A stretch of DNA of 64,000 nucleotides, taken from positions 310,001 through 374,000 of the forward strand of contig CP072660.1 in assembly GCA_029637525.1 (NCBI GenBank), read 5' to 3'. Under the pieces are notes generated by a model. It worked only from the letters and a program-made list of their open reading frames with translations, did not search any database and was not told the DNA's origin. Of this stretch, positions 41,146 through 50,563 are shown in pieces; positions within the stretch are counted from its first letter, which is position 1, and each line of letters opens with the position of its first letter. The DNA is from Desulfurococcaceae archaeon MEX13E-LK6-19 (GTDB taxonomy: Archaea; Thermoproteota; Thermoprotei_A; Sulfolobales; Desulfurococcaceae). Made by a program: the position numbers and the translations under genes.

Positions 41146-42279
41146 TTATGCGTTTGATTCTTGTTCTTGTAGTTCTAGAGCTTTTTCAGTCTTTACGTCG
41201 AATAACACGATTTTTTCCTCTATAGGACACAACATAACTTTTTCACCGACATTAAATGTTTCTCCACGCGGAACAATGACTTTGACCATGACGTTGTCTA
41301 TAGATACCGTTACAATGTTTTCTCTACCTAGGGGCTCAACGGCATAGACTTCGCCATAGAAACACCTGTTTCTATATTTTTCGTCAATACTTGCACTAGC
41401 TGGGAATATGTGTGTATCTTCAGGTCTGAATCCTACTATTACTTTATCTGGTTTGATTTTTGCAACAATGTCAATGTAATGTCTTGGTACAAGTAACTTA
41501 CTCTTACCAATAACTATGTAATGGTTACCGTTTTCACTAATGACTTCTGCTTCTATAAAGTTCATTGGAGGATTACCCAGAAATCCTCCAACAAATTTAC
41601 AGCTAGGTTTGCTGTACACAGTCTCCGGTGTCCCAACTTGCAGAATTCTACCCTCATTAATGACAGCTATTCTGTCAGCCATAGCAAGAGCTTCAGCCTG
41701 ATCATGAGTTACATAGACAGTTGTTATTCCTAGCCTTTTCTGTAGCCTCTTTAACTCGGCTCTAACACTTATTCTCAATAAAGCATCAAGATTACTTAAA
41801 GGCTCATCTAAAAGGAGTACTTGGGGCTCCTTTACAAGGGCTCTGGCAATAGCTACTCTTTGCTGCTGTCCACCTGATAACTGATGAGGATATCTATCAA
41901 GTAGATGACTTATCCTGAGCATATCTGCAACTTCAACAACCTTCTTTTTAATATCTTCTTCTGGCACTTTCTTTAAACGAAGCGGGAAAGCAATATTGTC
42001 ATATACTTTCATATGGGGATAAAGTGCCCAGTTCTGGAAAACCAGACCTACATTCCTTTCTTTAGGCGGCAGTTGTGTTACATCTTTTTCTCCGAAAAAT
42101 ATTCTGCCAGATGTGGGCTTATAGATCCCTGCTATTAAGTAGAGAATAGTGCTTTTACCGCTTCCTGAAGGACCTAGTAAAGCCATGAACTCTGAGTCTC
42201 TAATCTCTAGGTTTACATTATTTACTGCGATTACTTTACCGAATTTCTTAGTTACATTTACTAGTTTTATGGAGACCAT
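41146..42279 (-). CDS. Sugar ABC transporter ATPase (MalK/UgpC type)
   Basis: 377 residues. Walker A GPSGSGKST, Q-loop VFQNWALYPHM, signature LSGGQQQRVAIARAL, Walker B VLLLDEPLSNLD, H-loop VYVTHD, then a C-terminal TOBE/regulatory domain (VIVGFRPEDTHIF, VEPLGRENIVTVSI), all as in the MalK/UgpC subfamily. Last gene of a four-gene operon with two permeases and a binding protein. Confidence 0.95.
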   Translation of the reverse strand: MVSIKLVNVTKKFGKVIAVNNVNLEIRDSEFMALLGPSGSGKSTILYLIAGIYKPTSGRIFFGEKDVTQLPPKERNVGLVFQNWALYPHMKVYDNIAFPLRLKKVPEEDIKKKVVEVADMLRISHLLDRYPHQLSGGQQQRVAIARALVKEPQVLLLDEPLSNLDALLRISVRAELKRLQKRLGITTVYVTHDQAEALAMADRIAVINEGRILQVGTPETVYSKPSCKFVGGFLGNPPMNFIEAEVISENGNHYIVIGKSKLLVPRHYIDIVAKIKPDKVIVGFRPEDTHIFPASASIDEKYRNRCFYGEVYAVEPLGRENIVTVSIDNVMVKVIVPRGETFNVGEKVMLCPIEEKIVLFDVKTEKALELQEQESNA

Positions 42280-42283
42280 GCTC

Positions 42284-43159
42284 TCACCTCTTTACCCCAG
42301 CTAAACTTACCTTAAGGAGGAGCTGTTGTGAAGTTATGAAGAATATTATTGTTGGGAGCAAGTATAGTGTCGCAGCCGCTGCAACTAAAGGCATGTATGC
42401 ATATTCTGTCTCTAAGTTTGCCTCAATAAATGTTGCAAGAGTCCTCTCTACAAGAAATGTCCTAACATATATCAAGTCTTGCCATCCTGCAAGGAATCCA
42501 AACAACATTATAGCTGCTATTCCTGGTTTGACCAGAGGCAACATGACTTGAAACCAAACCCTAGGTCTCGAGGCTCCATCAACAATAGCTGCCCACTCAA
42601 CCTCCCACGGTATGAGATCGAAGAATCCTTTCATAAGCCATGTGGACATGGGTATCTCGAGAGCTGCTCTAGCGATTATAACGTAAAAGAACGAGAATGT
42701 ACTAATAAATTCTGTATATGACGGTACCATTAGCCTATATATAAAGTAGACTCCTACTATAAGGACTGAACCAGGAAATGCATGTAATAAGAGGATCAAG
42801 AGGAGGAAGTGTTTACGATAGCGGAACTTCATACGAGATAACGCGTAACCAGACATTGTCCCAACAATTGTTACTAGCAGAGAAACACCTAGGGCTACTA
42901 TGGCTGTGTTTATAAAGTATCGTAGTATATCTTCTGTTAGACCTCCCGTTATAGCAACTTTTCCTTGAAACAAAAGCTCCCAATTACGTAGAGTAAACTC
43001 GAACGAGCTCGGATCGAAATTGGTTACCATTTTCTTACTGAAGCTAGATAACACTAACAAAGAGAATCCTGCGATTAATGGCAGAGATGCAAGTATTATT
43101 GCCAACAAGATTATTATTTCTGTTTTATGCGTTCTTATTTCAACATCTTTCATTGACAC
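42284..43159 (-). CDS. Sugar ABC transporter permease (MalG type)
   Basis: 291 residues, about six membrane helices. The coupling-helix EAA motif is WEVEWAAIVDGASRPRVWFQVMLPLVKPGI. The N-terminal LLAIILASLPLIAGFSLLVLSSF helix is normal for MalG-like permeases. Begins where the preceding permease gene ends and lies four bases from the ATPase gene, so it is one transcript. Confidence 0.93.
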   Translation of the reverse strand: MSMKDVEIRTHKTEIIILLAIILASLPLIAGFSLLVLSSFSKKMVTNFDPSSFEFTLRNWELLFQGKVAITGGLTEDILRYFINTAIVALGVSLLVTIVGTMSGYALSRMKFRYRKHFLLLILLLHAFPGSVLIVGVYFIYRLMVPSYTEFISTFSFFYVIIARAALEIPMSTWLMKGFFDLIPWEVEWAAIVDGASRPRVWFQVMLPLVKPGIAAIMLFGFLAGWQDLIYVRTFLVERTLATFIEANLETEYAYMPLVAAAATLYLLPTIIFFITSQQLLLKVSLAGVKR

Positions 43160-44157
43160 TAGATATCACCCCGCGGCTCCGTGACCATTTCGCCGAATCT
43201 AAGTACTCTAAGTGTTATCAAGCCAAGAATCGATCCTATAATCACAAGTATTACACCAGCTGCAGCAGCAAGCCCTTGGTCTTTAACGCCAGTAAAGGCG
43301 GCACGATAAACGTAAAGGGATAATGTTGTCCCGTATTCTTCTCTAACTAGACCCCATTCTACAAGCAGGAACAAATGAGCATAAGTAGTTAATAGACTTA
43401 GAAGCTGCCACGTAGTGACGTATAATATATGCCATTTCATGAGGGGTATGAGGATTTTTCTTGAGATCTCCCAATTCGACGCGCCATCGACTCTAGCTGC
43501 TATCACAAGTTCCTTGGGTATATTACTTATGGCAGAAGTAAACACTATCATACCAAAACTTACTCCTACGAGTCCATTGACGAAGATTATAATACTCCAG
43601 GGACCCCACGGTATTACTTCTTGTCCCCAGGAAACAGGCTTGTCTATTAACCCTATACTCATTAAGAACGAGTTCAGTGTACCGATTTCACTTCCATGGA
43701 AGAAATAATACCAGACCAGACTATACACAGCTATCGGTGACATTCTTGGTAATAACCAGAGTGTACGTATAACCGCTGATGGTTTCTCATAGATAAAGAA
43801 TGTTGCGAGAGATAAGACGAGTCCTCCAAGAACATTAATGGTTAATGTAACGGCTATAAACACTATTGTAGTAACAATTATTGCTTTAAAACTAGGGTCA
43901 TGATTAAACATATAAAACAATTTCTCATAATTTCTAAAACCAACTATTTCACCAATATATCGATCTATATTCCAGTTCTTGAGCGGAGTAAAACTTATGT
44001 ATATGGATAATATGACTGGAAGTATATAGAATATGGTGATCATGACGATTGCAGGTAATAGGAAGAACAATGTTTCAAAGCTTTTATGAGATAAACTAAA
44101 TTTATTATTTGTTATTTTTTTGAAAAAAGATTTTATTTTGTGTATATTACGTAGCAT
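43159..44157 (-). CDS. Sugar ABC transporter permease (MalF type)
   Basis: 332 residues; first helix FFLLPAIVMITIFYILPVILSIYISF and EAA motif ELVIAARVDGASNWEISRKILIPLMKW near residue 220 mark the MalF/UgpA type. Starts behind the binding protein with 38 bases between, ends overlapping the second permease. Confidence 0.93.
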   Translation of the reverse strand: MLRNIHKIKSFFKKITNNKFSLSHKSFETLFFLLPAIVMITIFYILPVILSIYISFTPLKNWNIDRYIGEIVGFRNYEKLFYMFNHDPSFKAIIVTTIVFIAVTLTINVLGGLVLSLATFFIYEKPSAVIRTLWLLPRMSPIAVYSLVWYYFFHGSEIGTLNSFLMSIGLIDKPVSWGQEVIPWGPWSIIIFVNGLVGVSFGMIVFTSAISNIPKELVIAARVDGASNWEISRKILIPLMKWHILYVTTWQLLSLLTTYAHLFLLVEWGLVREEYGTTLSLYVYRAAFTGVKDQGLAAAAGVILVIIGSILGLITLRVLRFGEMVTEPRGDI

Positions 44158-44195
44158 TGTTTTACACCACGTTATTGCGTAGTTGATATTTTAGA

Positions 44196-45857
44196 TTACG
44201 GGAAGCTCCATCCCGTTGGTATTTCGCCGATGATTTCGGTGCTGTCACGTAGGTCCACGTCTGCGTTTATCTTTGAGACAATATAGTTTACTGCTTCTTC
44301 AGGAGTCATTTCTCCTCTAAGTACCTTGTCTACTGCGTCCTTGAATATGTCTACGAGCTTTGGATATAGTGGATGCTTGGGCGGTATCTTTGTGTACTCT
44401 AACATATACTCTGCATCAGCAAGGAATGCTGTGTTGATCGGGTTTACTGTGGCTTCTACAATGTCCTTAATTTGTTCTTTAACTTCATCTGATAAGTCTA
44501 TCTCTAGGTTCTTCAGTTTTTGAAGCCATGTCTCATCTTTGATGAGATTCACTGCGGCTTTTCTCACTGGCAGGTGAGAGCTGATTATACTGTGTATAGC
44601 ATTTATATCAGGATCGCTAGCTTTTACTATGACTAGGAAGGCTAGTTCGTGATAAAGCTCTTTTAGTTCATCGTATCTTGGGTTCTTTTCGCCTGCTCTA
44701 GAGTTTATCATCCATGCAAATGGCTGGCTTAGTGTTACTGGGCTTTTGCCTTTCTCACCTGCGGGGAATAGCGTGTAGTAGAAGAACTCTTTTACTTCTT
44801 CTGCTGTAAGCCCTCTTGTTTCACCTGTCTGTGGGTCGGTGTAGTACTCTCTTGTCTGCCATTCAGTCCAGTGCCATACTCCTCCTATGAAGAATAGCGT
44901 TTTTCCATTGACTACAGTTGGATGTATTTGTTGTCCCCAGTCCCACTCCATCATGTTCTCTGGTATGAGGCCGTCTCTAGCCATTTTCCATTCTACGTAA
45001 AGCCATTTGTATACTGCTTCCTTGTCGAACACGAGCTTGTCCTTTTCTTCGTCATAGAGTTTCCCGCCGAAGGCGTAGATGAACTGTATTAGGTCGGGAT
45101 GAGCTGATCCTTTTCTATGTATTACTCCCCATTCTGCACATCCTGATTCAACAGCTTTCTTAGCCCATTGATATACATCAGACCAGGTGAATTCACCGTT
45201 CTTAACTTTAGTAGCTAAATCGCTGAAGTCTAGTCCAGCACATTGTGCAACATCCTTTCTCATGTATAGCGGTCTTGCCTCAGTGTCTTGTGGTAGACCA
45301 TATAGCCTGCCTTTCCATTTCATTACTTCTAATACTGCCGGGTAGAAGTCGTTTAGTAGATCCTGGTATTTGTTGGCATAGTCTGTTATGTCTAGTATAT
45401 ATCCCTCGCTAGCTAGTTCTGCAATGTATACATAGGAGTTCACGAAGAAGTCTGGTGCTTGTCCTATTGGTTGTTTACTAAGGTATTCCTCATAAACAGC
45501 GTGAGCGTTTCTATCATACCTTGTTTCCGTAATTACTATCCTTATACCTAGGTTGTGTTCCTCCCATATTTTATTAATCCTATGAGCTGCCTCAACAATT
45601 CCAAGTACTCTCATGACACTATTGGGGTCTCCACCACTCCATACACTAAATTTCACTTCATTAATACCGTTAGCTAAGAGAGCTTTACCTACTTCAACAA
45701 CATCTTTTTCAAAATCTCCAGTAAGTTCAACCTCTTTAGGCCCAGCTACTTGAGGGCCTCGATAGAATCCAAAATAATATATCACGCCCGCTAGTATTAT
45801 CAAGAATATTACGATTATTCCAAGAGCAGTCTTTGAGATCCCTCTCACCTTTCTCAT
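44196..45857 (-). CDS. Extracellular sugar-binding protein of the ABC transporter
   Basis: 553 residues. N-terminal hydrophobic helix (KTALGIIVIFLIILAGVIYYFGFY) then an extracellular two-lobe binding protein (ARPLYMRKDVAQCAGLDF, LFFIGGVWHWTEWQTREYY, SQPFAWMINSRAGEKNP). An about 25-residue spacer precedes the mature domain; no lipobox Cys is evident, so it is probably held by the helix. First gene of the operon. Ligand unknown; the family is that of maltose/trehalose and other oligosaccharides. Confidence 0.9.
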   Translation of the reverse strand: MRKVRGISKTALGIIVIFLIILAGVIYYFGFYRGPQVAGPKEVELTGDFEKDVVEVGKALLANGINEVKFSVWSGGDPNSVMRVLGIVEAAHRINKIWEEHNLGIRIVITETRYDRNAHAVYEEYLSKQPIGQAPDFFVNSYVYIAELASEGYILDITDYANKYQDLLNDFYPAVLEVMKWKGRLYGLPQDTEARPLYMRKDVAQCAGLDFSDLATKVKNGEFTWSDVYQWAKKAVESGCAEWGVIHRKGSAHPDLIQFIYAFGGKLYDEEKDKLVFDKEAVYKWLYVEWKMARDGLIPENMMEWDWGQQIHPTVVNGKTLFFIGGVWHWTEWQTREYYTDPQTGETRGLTAEEVKEFFYYTLFPAGEKGKSPVTLSQPFAWMINSRAGEKNPRYDELKELYHELAFLVIVKASDPDINAIHSIISSHLPVRKAAVNLIKDETWLQKLKNLEIDLSDEVKEQIKDIVEATVNPINTAFLADAEYMLEYTKIPPKHPLYPKLVDIFKDAVDKVLRGEMTPEEAVNYIVSKINADVDLRDSTEIIGEIPTGWSFP

Positions 45858-45945
45858 TTAACAATCACCCCAAAGATCAGATGGGGTATATCTGTTGTAA
45901 TATAGAAGTCTATAAATATAATATTGAAGTGATCACTTATAGCTT
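45858..45945 (-). promoter_or_regulatory. Promoter and operator-like repeats of the sugar ABC operon
   Basis: A perfect 10-bp palindrome AGTGATCACT (45928-45937) lies just upstream of TATTATATTTATA, the probable TATA region on the minus strand. Nearer the start codon, ACCCCA and TGGGGT (45872-45892 region) form a six-base inverted repeat with a nine-base loop in the leader. Both could be regulator sites; TrmB-type regulators often control such operons in archaea. Binding protein unknown. Confidence 0.5.
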
Positions 45946-46041
45946 TTTCCAAAAAAGACGTATAAATCAGTCTCGTTAGAGTAATCCCCCCAGATTCTCT
46001 ATAAATAAACCTATATTAGCCAGCAAATAAAATAACTAAAT

Positions 46042-46355
46042 AGCCCGTGGGGCCGTGGGTAGGGCCCCTAAACCCCGCTTAGGGCTAGGGGCCAGAGCAA
46101 CCTCTCGAGCCCCTATGCGCGCCCGCTAACCCCCACGCCCACCAATGACCCCCGCCCCGTGGGGCTAGCGGTGGCGGAGCCCTCCTCGGAGGAGGAGGGT
46201 AAACCGCCTTAACCGGGGGAACCAGGCCAGGCCCGGAAGGGAGCAACCTAACCCTGGCCGCTAGCGTTCACGGGTCACCGGGGCCGAGGGAGGGCGTGGA
46301 AGGGCTCTGGCGGGAAAGCGGTAGGGGCTCGAGAGGGGCCGCGGCCCCACGGGCT
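46042..46355 (+). ncRNA. ffs: Signal recognition particle 7S RNA
   Basis: About 314 bases. The two ends pair over 14 bases (AGCCCGTGGGGCCG at 46042 with CGGCCCCACGGGCT ending 46355), the closing helix typical of archaeal SRP RNA. The SRP54 binding hairpin is at about 46231-46260: CCAGGCCCGGAAGGGAGCAACC with the GGAA tetraloop and symmetric loop. G+C is far higher than neighbouring DNA. TATAAATA near 45999 is the probable promoter. It lies 93 bases before tRNA-Ser. Confidence 0.93.
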
Positions 46356-46448
46356 ATTCTAAATATAGTTGCTAAACTAGAATTAAATAACTACAAACCA
46401 GAATTAAGCATATAAACCAGCCACACCTCCATAAAGTTATGGAGAAAC

Positions 46449-46533
46449 GCCGGGGTCGCCTAGCCTGGTAGGGCGCCGGCCTGCTAAGCCGGTGGGGTGT
46501 GTCCCCGCGCGGGTTCAAATCCCGCCCCCGGCG
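46449..46533 (+). tRNA. tRNA-Ser (GCT)
   Basis: 85 bases. Acceptor GCCGGGG/CCCCGGC, anticodon loop CTGCTAA giving anticodon GCT, a long variable arm (GGGGTGTGTCCCC) as required for Ser, and T arm GCGGGTTCAAATCCCGC. Discriminator G; CCA is not encoded (GCC then T follows). No intron. Confidence 0.95.
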
Positions 46534-46726
46534 CCTCTTTCTTATTATCTTTCTTATTAAAAGAAGTGAATCATTAGTTTCTTCTATATAGACGTACAAG
46601 ATTATATCCATAGTCCCACATAATTAACATTAATTAATGAAAATTAGAAAATTATATAATTAGTATAAAAGTGTTATAGTTTATACATGCTTTAAAATGA
46701 TAACAACTTCGCTTTTATCTAATACT

Positions 46727-47680
46727 TTAATACCATGTTACATACGTTATGCGTATCTCTTTGCTTATTTCATCGAGTCTTCGCCAATCCTCGTAGCTTA
46801 GCCGCCATCCTACTGCACCAGCATTGTCTACTACTTGTTCCGGCTTCTTTGCTCCAGGTATTGGTACTATTAAGGGACTATACATTATTAGCCAGTTGAG
46901 AGCTATTTGTGCCGGTGTCTTCCCATATTTTTCGCTAAGTTTCTTTAGCTCTTGTATTAATGGCCATATTTTCTTAAAGTTCTCGGGATGGAATACAGGG
47001 TCTCCACTCCTCACGTCCTGGAATTCTGGTAGGTTTTCAGGCGTATATTTCCCCGTTAAGGCACCTTTGGCAAGAGGACTCCAGGGCAGAATTGTCATAC
47101 CGTTCTTTTCAGCATAAGGTATAAGCTCTTTTTCTGCCTGTCTCTCAACGAGGTTATAACGAAACTGTAGACTCACTATATCTATTGTTGATAAGCAGTT
47201 TCTAGCAGCTTCAACGAGTTCCACGGGATAGTCACTTAATCCTATATACCTTATTTTCCCTAGAATCACCAGTCTCTCAAGAGCCCTCATGTACTCACAT
47301 GTAGGGAAATGATGCCAGCATGGAGGCCAGTGTATCTGCATTAAATCAATGCAATCAACTCCAAGTCTTTTAAGTGATTTATCTACAGCTCTAAACACGT
47401 CATCAGCTGATAGGAAGTCTCCCGGTATTTTAGTAGCGATAACCACCTCATCTCTTTTCACACCAGCTTCACGAAGAGCTCTCCCGAGAAACTCTTCACT
47501 CATACCACGCCCGTAAACCATAGCTGTATCAAAGAAGTTGATTCCAACTTCAAGAGCTTTAAACACTATAGACTTCGCCATGTTGTAGTCTGTCACACCC
47601 CAGGCCTCACTAAACTGCCATGCACCCAGTCCTATACGTGAAATCTTAACATCTGTTTTACCAAGCCTTACATACTCCAA
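46727..47680 (-). CDS. Aldo/keto reductase
   Basis: 317-residue NADPH-dependent TIM-barrel oxidoreductase: YVRLGKTDVKISRIGLGAW start, catalytic Asp/Tyr/Lys/His set in INFFDTAMVYGRGMSEEFLG, VIATKIPG, MQIHWPP, cofactor-binding IPGAKKPEQV. TTG start. Substrate unknown. Stands alone between tRNA-Ser and the AlaX gene. Confidence 0.93.
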   Translation of the reverse strand: MEYVRLGKTDVKISRIGLGAWQFSEAWGVTDYNMAKSIVFKALEVGINFFDTAMVYGRGMSEEFLGRALREAGVKRDEVVIATKIPGDFLSADDVFRAVDKSLKRLGVDCIDLMQIHWPPCWHHFPTCEYMRALERLVILGKIRYIGLSDYPVELVEAARNCLSTIDIVSLQFRYNLVERQAEKELIPYAEKNGMTILPWSPLAKGALTGKYTPENLPEFQDVRSGDPVFHPENFKKIWPLIQELKKLSEKYGKTPAQIALNWLIMYSPLIVPIPGAKKPEQVVDNAGAVGWRLSYEDWRRLDEISKEIRITYVTWY

Positions 47681-47911
47681 GAACTATTCATCCCCCTAAT
47701 TTTTCTACCAACTATATTTATCTACGTCTTTGTTATACACAAGTGTATCGCTCACTATATTCATGCCATAAAAGTCTCGAGTAAGTGATGAAAAAGTCTT
47801 CTACATAGAGCTATAGATAGCGATTACTATGGTATTCATTATAGAATCGTTGCATGTTAACGAAAATTATTTTGTTGTAATTAGTGGAGAAAAAGAGTGA
47901 GGCATTAGAAC

Positions 47912-48634
47912 ATGGCTACAGAGCTACTTTATCAAAAAGATAGTTACGTTAAGGAGTTTACTGCAACTATTAAAGCCATTGAAGGGAATAAAATAGTTCT
48001 AGACAAAACAGCTTTTAATCCTCGCTCAGGGGGATTAGCCAACGACACTGGCTATATAATCAAAAACGAGGAGGCCTACAAAGTTAAGGATGTTTATTTC
48101 AATAAAGATACTGGAGAGGTAATCCATGTAATTGAGGAAAGCGAACACAATCTATCTATAGGAGATCTTGTAAAAGGCGTTATTGATTGGGATAGAAGAT
48201 ATAAGATAATGAGGTTACATACAGCAGCACACATTCTAGCGGCAATAATGTATAATGACTATGGTGCACTTATAACTGGAGGCTCAATTTACCCTGACTA
48301 CGCTTACGATGATTATAGTTTAGAAAAATATGACCCAGAGATATTCAAAGAAGCCATAGCAAAAGCAAATGATGTCGTCAAACAAGGGATCGAAGTTAAA
48401 ATATATTGGTTGAAAAGAGAGGAAGCATTGAAAATACCTGGAATAGTCAAGCTTGCTTCACGTATGCCGCCGAGTCTAGAATTTCTAAGAATAGTAGAAA
48501 TACCTGGGATAGACATACAAGCCGATGGAGGACCCCATGTGAAGAACACTAAGGAGATTGGAGAAATAGTGTTCATTAAAGCGGCCAATAAGGGCAAGAA
48601 AAAGAAAAGACTGTATTACACAGTTAAACCCTAA
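47912..48634 (+). CDS. alaX: Alanyl-tRNA editing protein AlaX
   Basis: Free-standing editing domain that hydrolyses mischarged Ser/Gly-tRNA-Ala. 240 residues: glycine-rich part FNPRSGGLANDTG, zinc motif LHTAAHILAA (HxxxH) and second motif IDIQADGGPHVKNTKEIG. Relative to AlaRS (CGGTH), the Cys ligand is Asp (DGGPH), which I believe occurs in archaeal AlaX-M, and the Thr before the His is Pro. Length and layout are of the AlaX-M type. ATG start; it precedes ggt by 43 bases on the same strand. Confidence 0.9.
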   Translation: MATELLYQKDSYVKEFTATIKAIEGNKIVLDKTAFNPRSGGLANDTGYIIKNEEAYKVKDVYFNKDTGEVIHVIEESEHNLSIGDLVKGVIDWDRRYKIMRLHTAAHILAAIMYNDYGALITGGSIYPDYAYDDYSLEKYDPEIFKEAIAKANDVVKQGIEVKIYWLKREEALKIPGIVKLASRMPPSLEFLRIVEIPGIDIQADGGPHVKNTKEIGEIVFIKAANKGKKKKRLYYTVKP

Positions 48635-48677
48635 AGACACTCCATAAATACCAAGAATATGCTGGAGCGAAGAAACA

Positions 48678-50207
48678 ATGACTCTTTACAGCAGTTTTGG
48701 AATAGCAGGCACCAGCTCCCAAATCCACTTAGCGTCAATAGCTGGGCTTAAAGTGCTAGAAAATGGCGGAAACGCGTTCGATGCCGCGATCACCATAAGC
48801 AGTGTACTAACAGTCTTACTTCCACATACAAGCAGTATTGGTGGTGATGGATTTCTTCTAGCAAGAGACAGTTCAGGCAACATAATAGCATATAACGGGT
48901 CCGGTCGCTCTCCCAAGAACTTTCCAACTAGTAAGTACTTGGAGGAAAAACCCCTACGTGGACCATTAACCGTAACCGTGCCAGGATTAGTTGATCTATG
49001 GGGCTGGTTGTCAGAAAATTACTGTACAAGAGACTTATATGAGCTACTTAAGCCTGCTATAAACCTCTCTAGATACGGTTTCTACGTACAAGAAGCACTA
49101 GCTAATGCTATCAGGAGAAATTATGAATCCCTACGTAAGTACAATAGTTGGATTAAAACCTTTGGTAAACTAAGAGAAGGCTGTTATACCCGCTTTACTG
49201 AATTAGCCCACATACTGGAAGTCATTGGGAGAAGAGGAGCAAGAGAATTCTATGAGGGAAAAATAGCTGAGGAGCTAGTTGAAGAACTTTCTAAACAAGG
49301 AGTCCCATTAGTTTACGAAGACTTTGCATCACATAGGGGAGAAAAAGTTAACCCAATTAAATCAACTTACAGAGACTACGAGGTATACGAATTACCTCCT
49401 AATAGCCAAGGAGTAACTACTCTAGAGCTTCTAAAACTCATAGAGATCACTAATCTCAATAACAGAGAGTTCAACGACGAAGAAAGGATTATTACTTTCT
49501 TTAACTTAGCACTAATAGCCTATAAGGATAGAGACATGCATGTTGCTGATCCTTGCTTCTACGAATATGATCCTTTACAGTTAATAGATGAATACGCCCT
49601 AAAGAAGAAGCTCCAAGAAATAAACGTTTCCACTCAAGAAAATAGTAATGGGAACTATCTAGATAAGGATACAACATTTTTTGTCGTGGGAGATAGGCAA
49701 GGCAATATAGTTGGTTTTATACAAAGCATATTCTATCCCTTCGGTTCAGGTATCGTAGTGAAAGACATACCATTCCAGAATAGAGGATACGGTTTCTCTA
49801 AGAAGCCAGGGCTACCTAACAGTCCTTTGCCAAGAAAAAGACCAATGCACACATTATCCGTATTAATGGCTCACCATGATAATGAAGGATGGTATGTTAT
49901 CGGTTGTGCAGGTGGTGATCTCCGACCACAAATACATGCTGAGGTGTTTACTAATATCGCTGACTACAAGTTTAGTCTATCAAGAGCTGTTGATGCACCG
50001 AGGTTCATGTTAATAGAAAGAGCTCCCATTAAGGCACTAGCTGAAGAAGATCTTGGATTAAAGAAGTATCCTAAATGGCTAAATATAATTAAGCCAAAGT
50101 CACCGCATACGGGTATAGTTCATGCCTTGAGGTATAGAAAAGATCACGTGTATGAATTAGTAGCTGATGTACGAGGAGGAGGTATAGCTATACCACAGGT
50201 TCACTAA
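48678..50207 (+). CDS. ggt: Gamma-glutamyltransferase family protein
   Basis: 509-residue Ntn-hydrolase. N-terminal large subunit: SSQIHLASIAGLKVLENGGNAFDAAIT and SSIGGDGFLLARD, GRSPKNF. The predicted processing site with nucleophile Thr is KDTTFFVVGDRQGNIVGFIQSIF; small subunit ends RGGGIAIPQ with PGLPNSPLPRKRPMHTLS in between (substrate loop). No signal peptide, so cytoplasmic. Shorter lid region than bacterial GGT. Could act on glutathione-like or other gamma-glutamyl compounds. Confidence 0.88.
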   Translation: MTLYSSFGIAGTSSQIHLASIAGLKVLENGGNAFDAAITISSVLTVLLPHTSSIGGDGFLLARDSSGNIIAYNGSGRSPKNFPTSKYLEEKPLRGPLTVTVPGLVDLWGWLSENYCTRDLYELLKPAINLSRYGFYVQEALANAIRRNYESLRKYNSWIKTFGKLREGCYTRFTELAHILEVIGRRGAREFYEGKIAEELVEELSKQGVPLVYEDFASHRGEKVNPIKSTYRDYEVYELPPNSQGVTTLELLKLIEITNLNNREFNDEERIITFFNLALIAYKDRDMHVADPCFYEYDPLQLIDEYALKKKLQEINVSTQENSNGNYLDKDTTFFVVGDRQGNIVGFIQSIFYPFGSGIVVKDIPFQNRGYGFSKKPGLPNSPLPRKRPMHTLSVLMAHHDNEGWYVIGCAGGDLRPQIHAEVFTNIADYKFSLSRAVDAPRFMLIERAPIKALAEEDLGLKKYPKWLNIIKPKSPHTGIVHALRYRKDHVYELVADVRGGGIAIPQVH

Positions 50208-50275
50208 ACACAGCATGTACATACAATGGTCAAACCTATTCTTACTCGAAAACATTCTTGGTTAAAAGAAAAGTA

Positions 50276-50437
50276 TGGTCCCCCGGCGGGGATTCGAACC
50301 CCGGGCCACCCGGTTTCTGTGCGAGCCCTAGGCCGACCCGCCTTCATTCACGCCCCCTGGGGGCTGGGGGCGTCAGGCGGGCGGGGAGCCCACACCTCCC
50401 ACTACAGCCGGGCGCTCTGCCGCTGAGCTACCGGGGG
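50276..50437 (-). tRNA. tRNA-Tyr (GTA) with a large intron
   Basis: Acceptor CCCCCGG/CCGGGGG, D arm GCTCAGCGGCAGAGC, anticodon GTA, T arm CGGGGTTCGAATCCCCG, discriminator A and an encoded CCA (50276-50278). C1-G72 fits archaeal tRNA-Tyr. The anticodon stem CCCGG/CCGGG is interrupted by an intron of about 87 bases after the position next to the anticodon; a helix GTGTGGGC/GCTCGCAC (with wobbles) next to the exon ends fits the bulge-helix-bulge splice motif. The intron is very G+C-rich with strong internal hairpins. Confidence 0.92.
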
Positions 50438-50563
50438 CTGTCCTTTTTTGTCTTTTAATTCAACGGGTTTATTTGTTTTTCTTGGCGATCAAATATTATT
50501 TAATAGGTTTTTAATATAACACTATAAGTGACGCGCTATTGGTTTCGAGTGTTAGGTGATGTT

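Noticed and set aside
46372-46611. Open frame antisense to tRNA-Ser
   Set aside because: The protein text is mostly tRNA sequence read backwards (RDLNPRGDTPHRL type), a familiar artefact.
50226-50458. Two open frames across tRNA-Tyr
   Set aside because: They read antisense through the tRNA and its intron; no ribosome binding site and composition dictated by the RNA gene.
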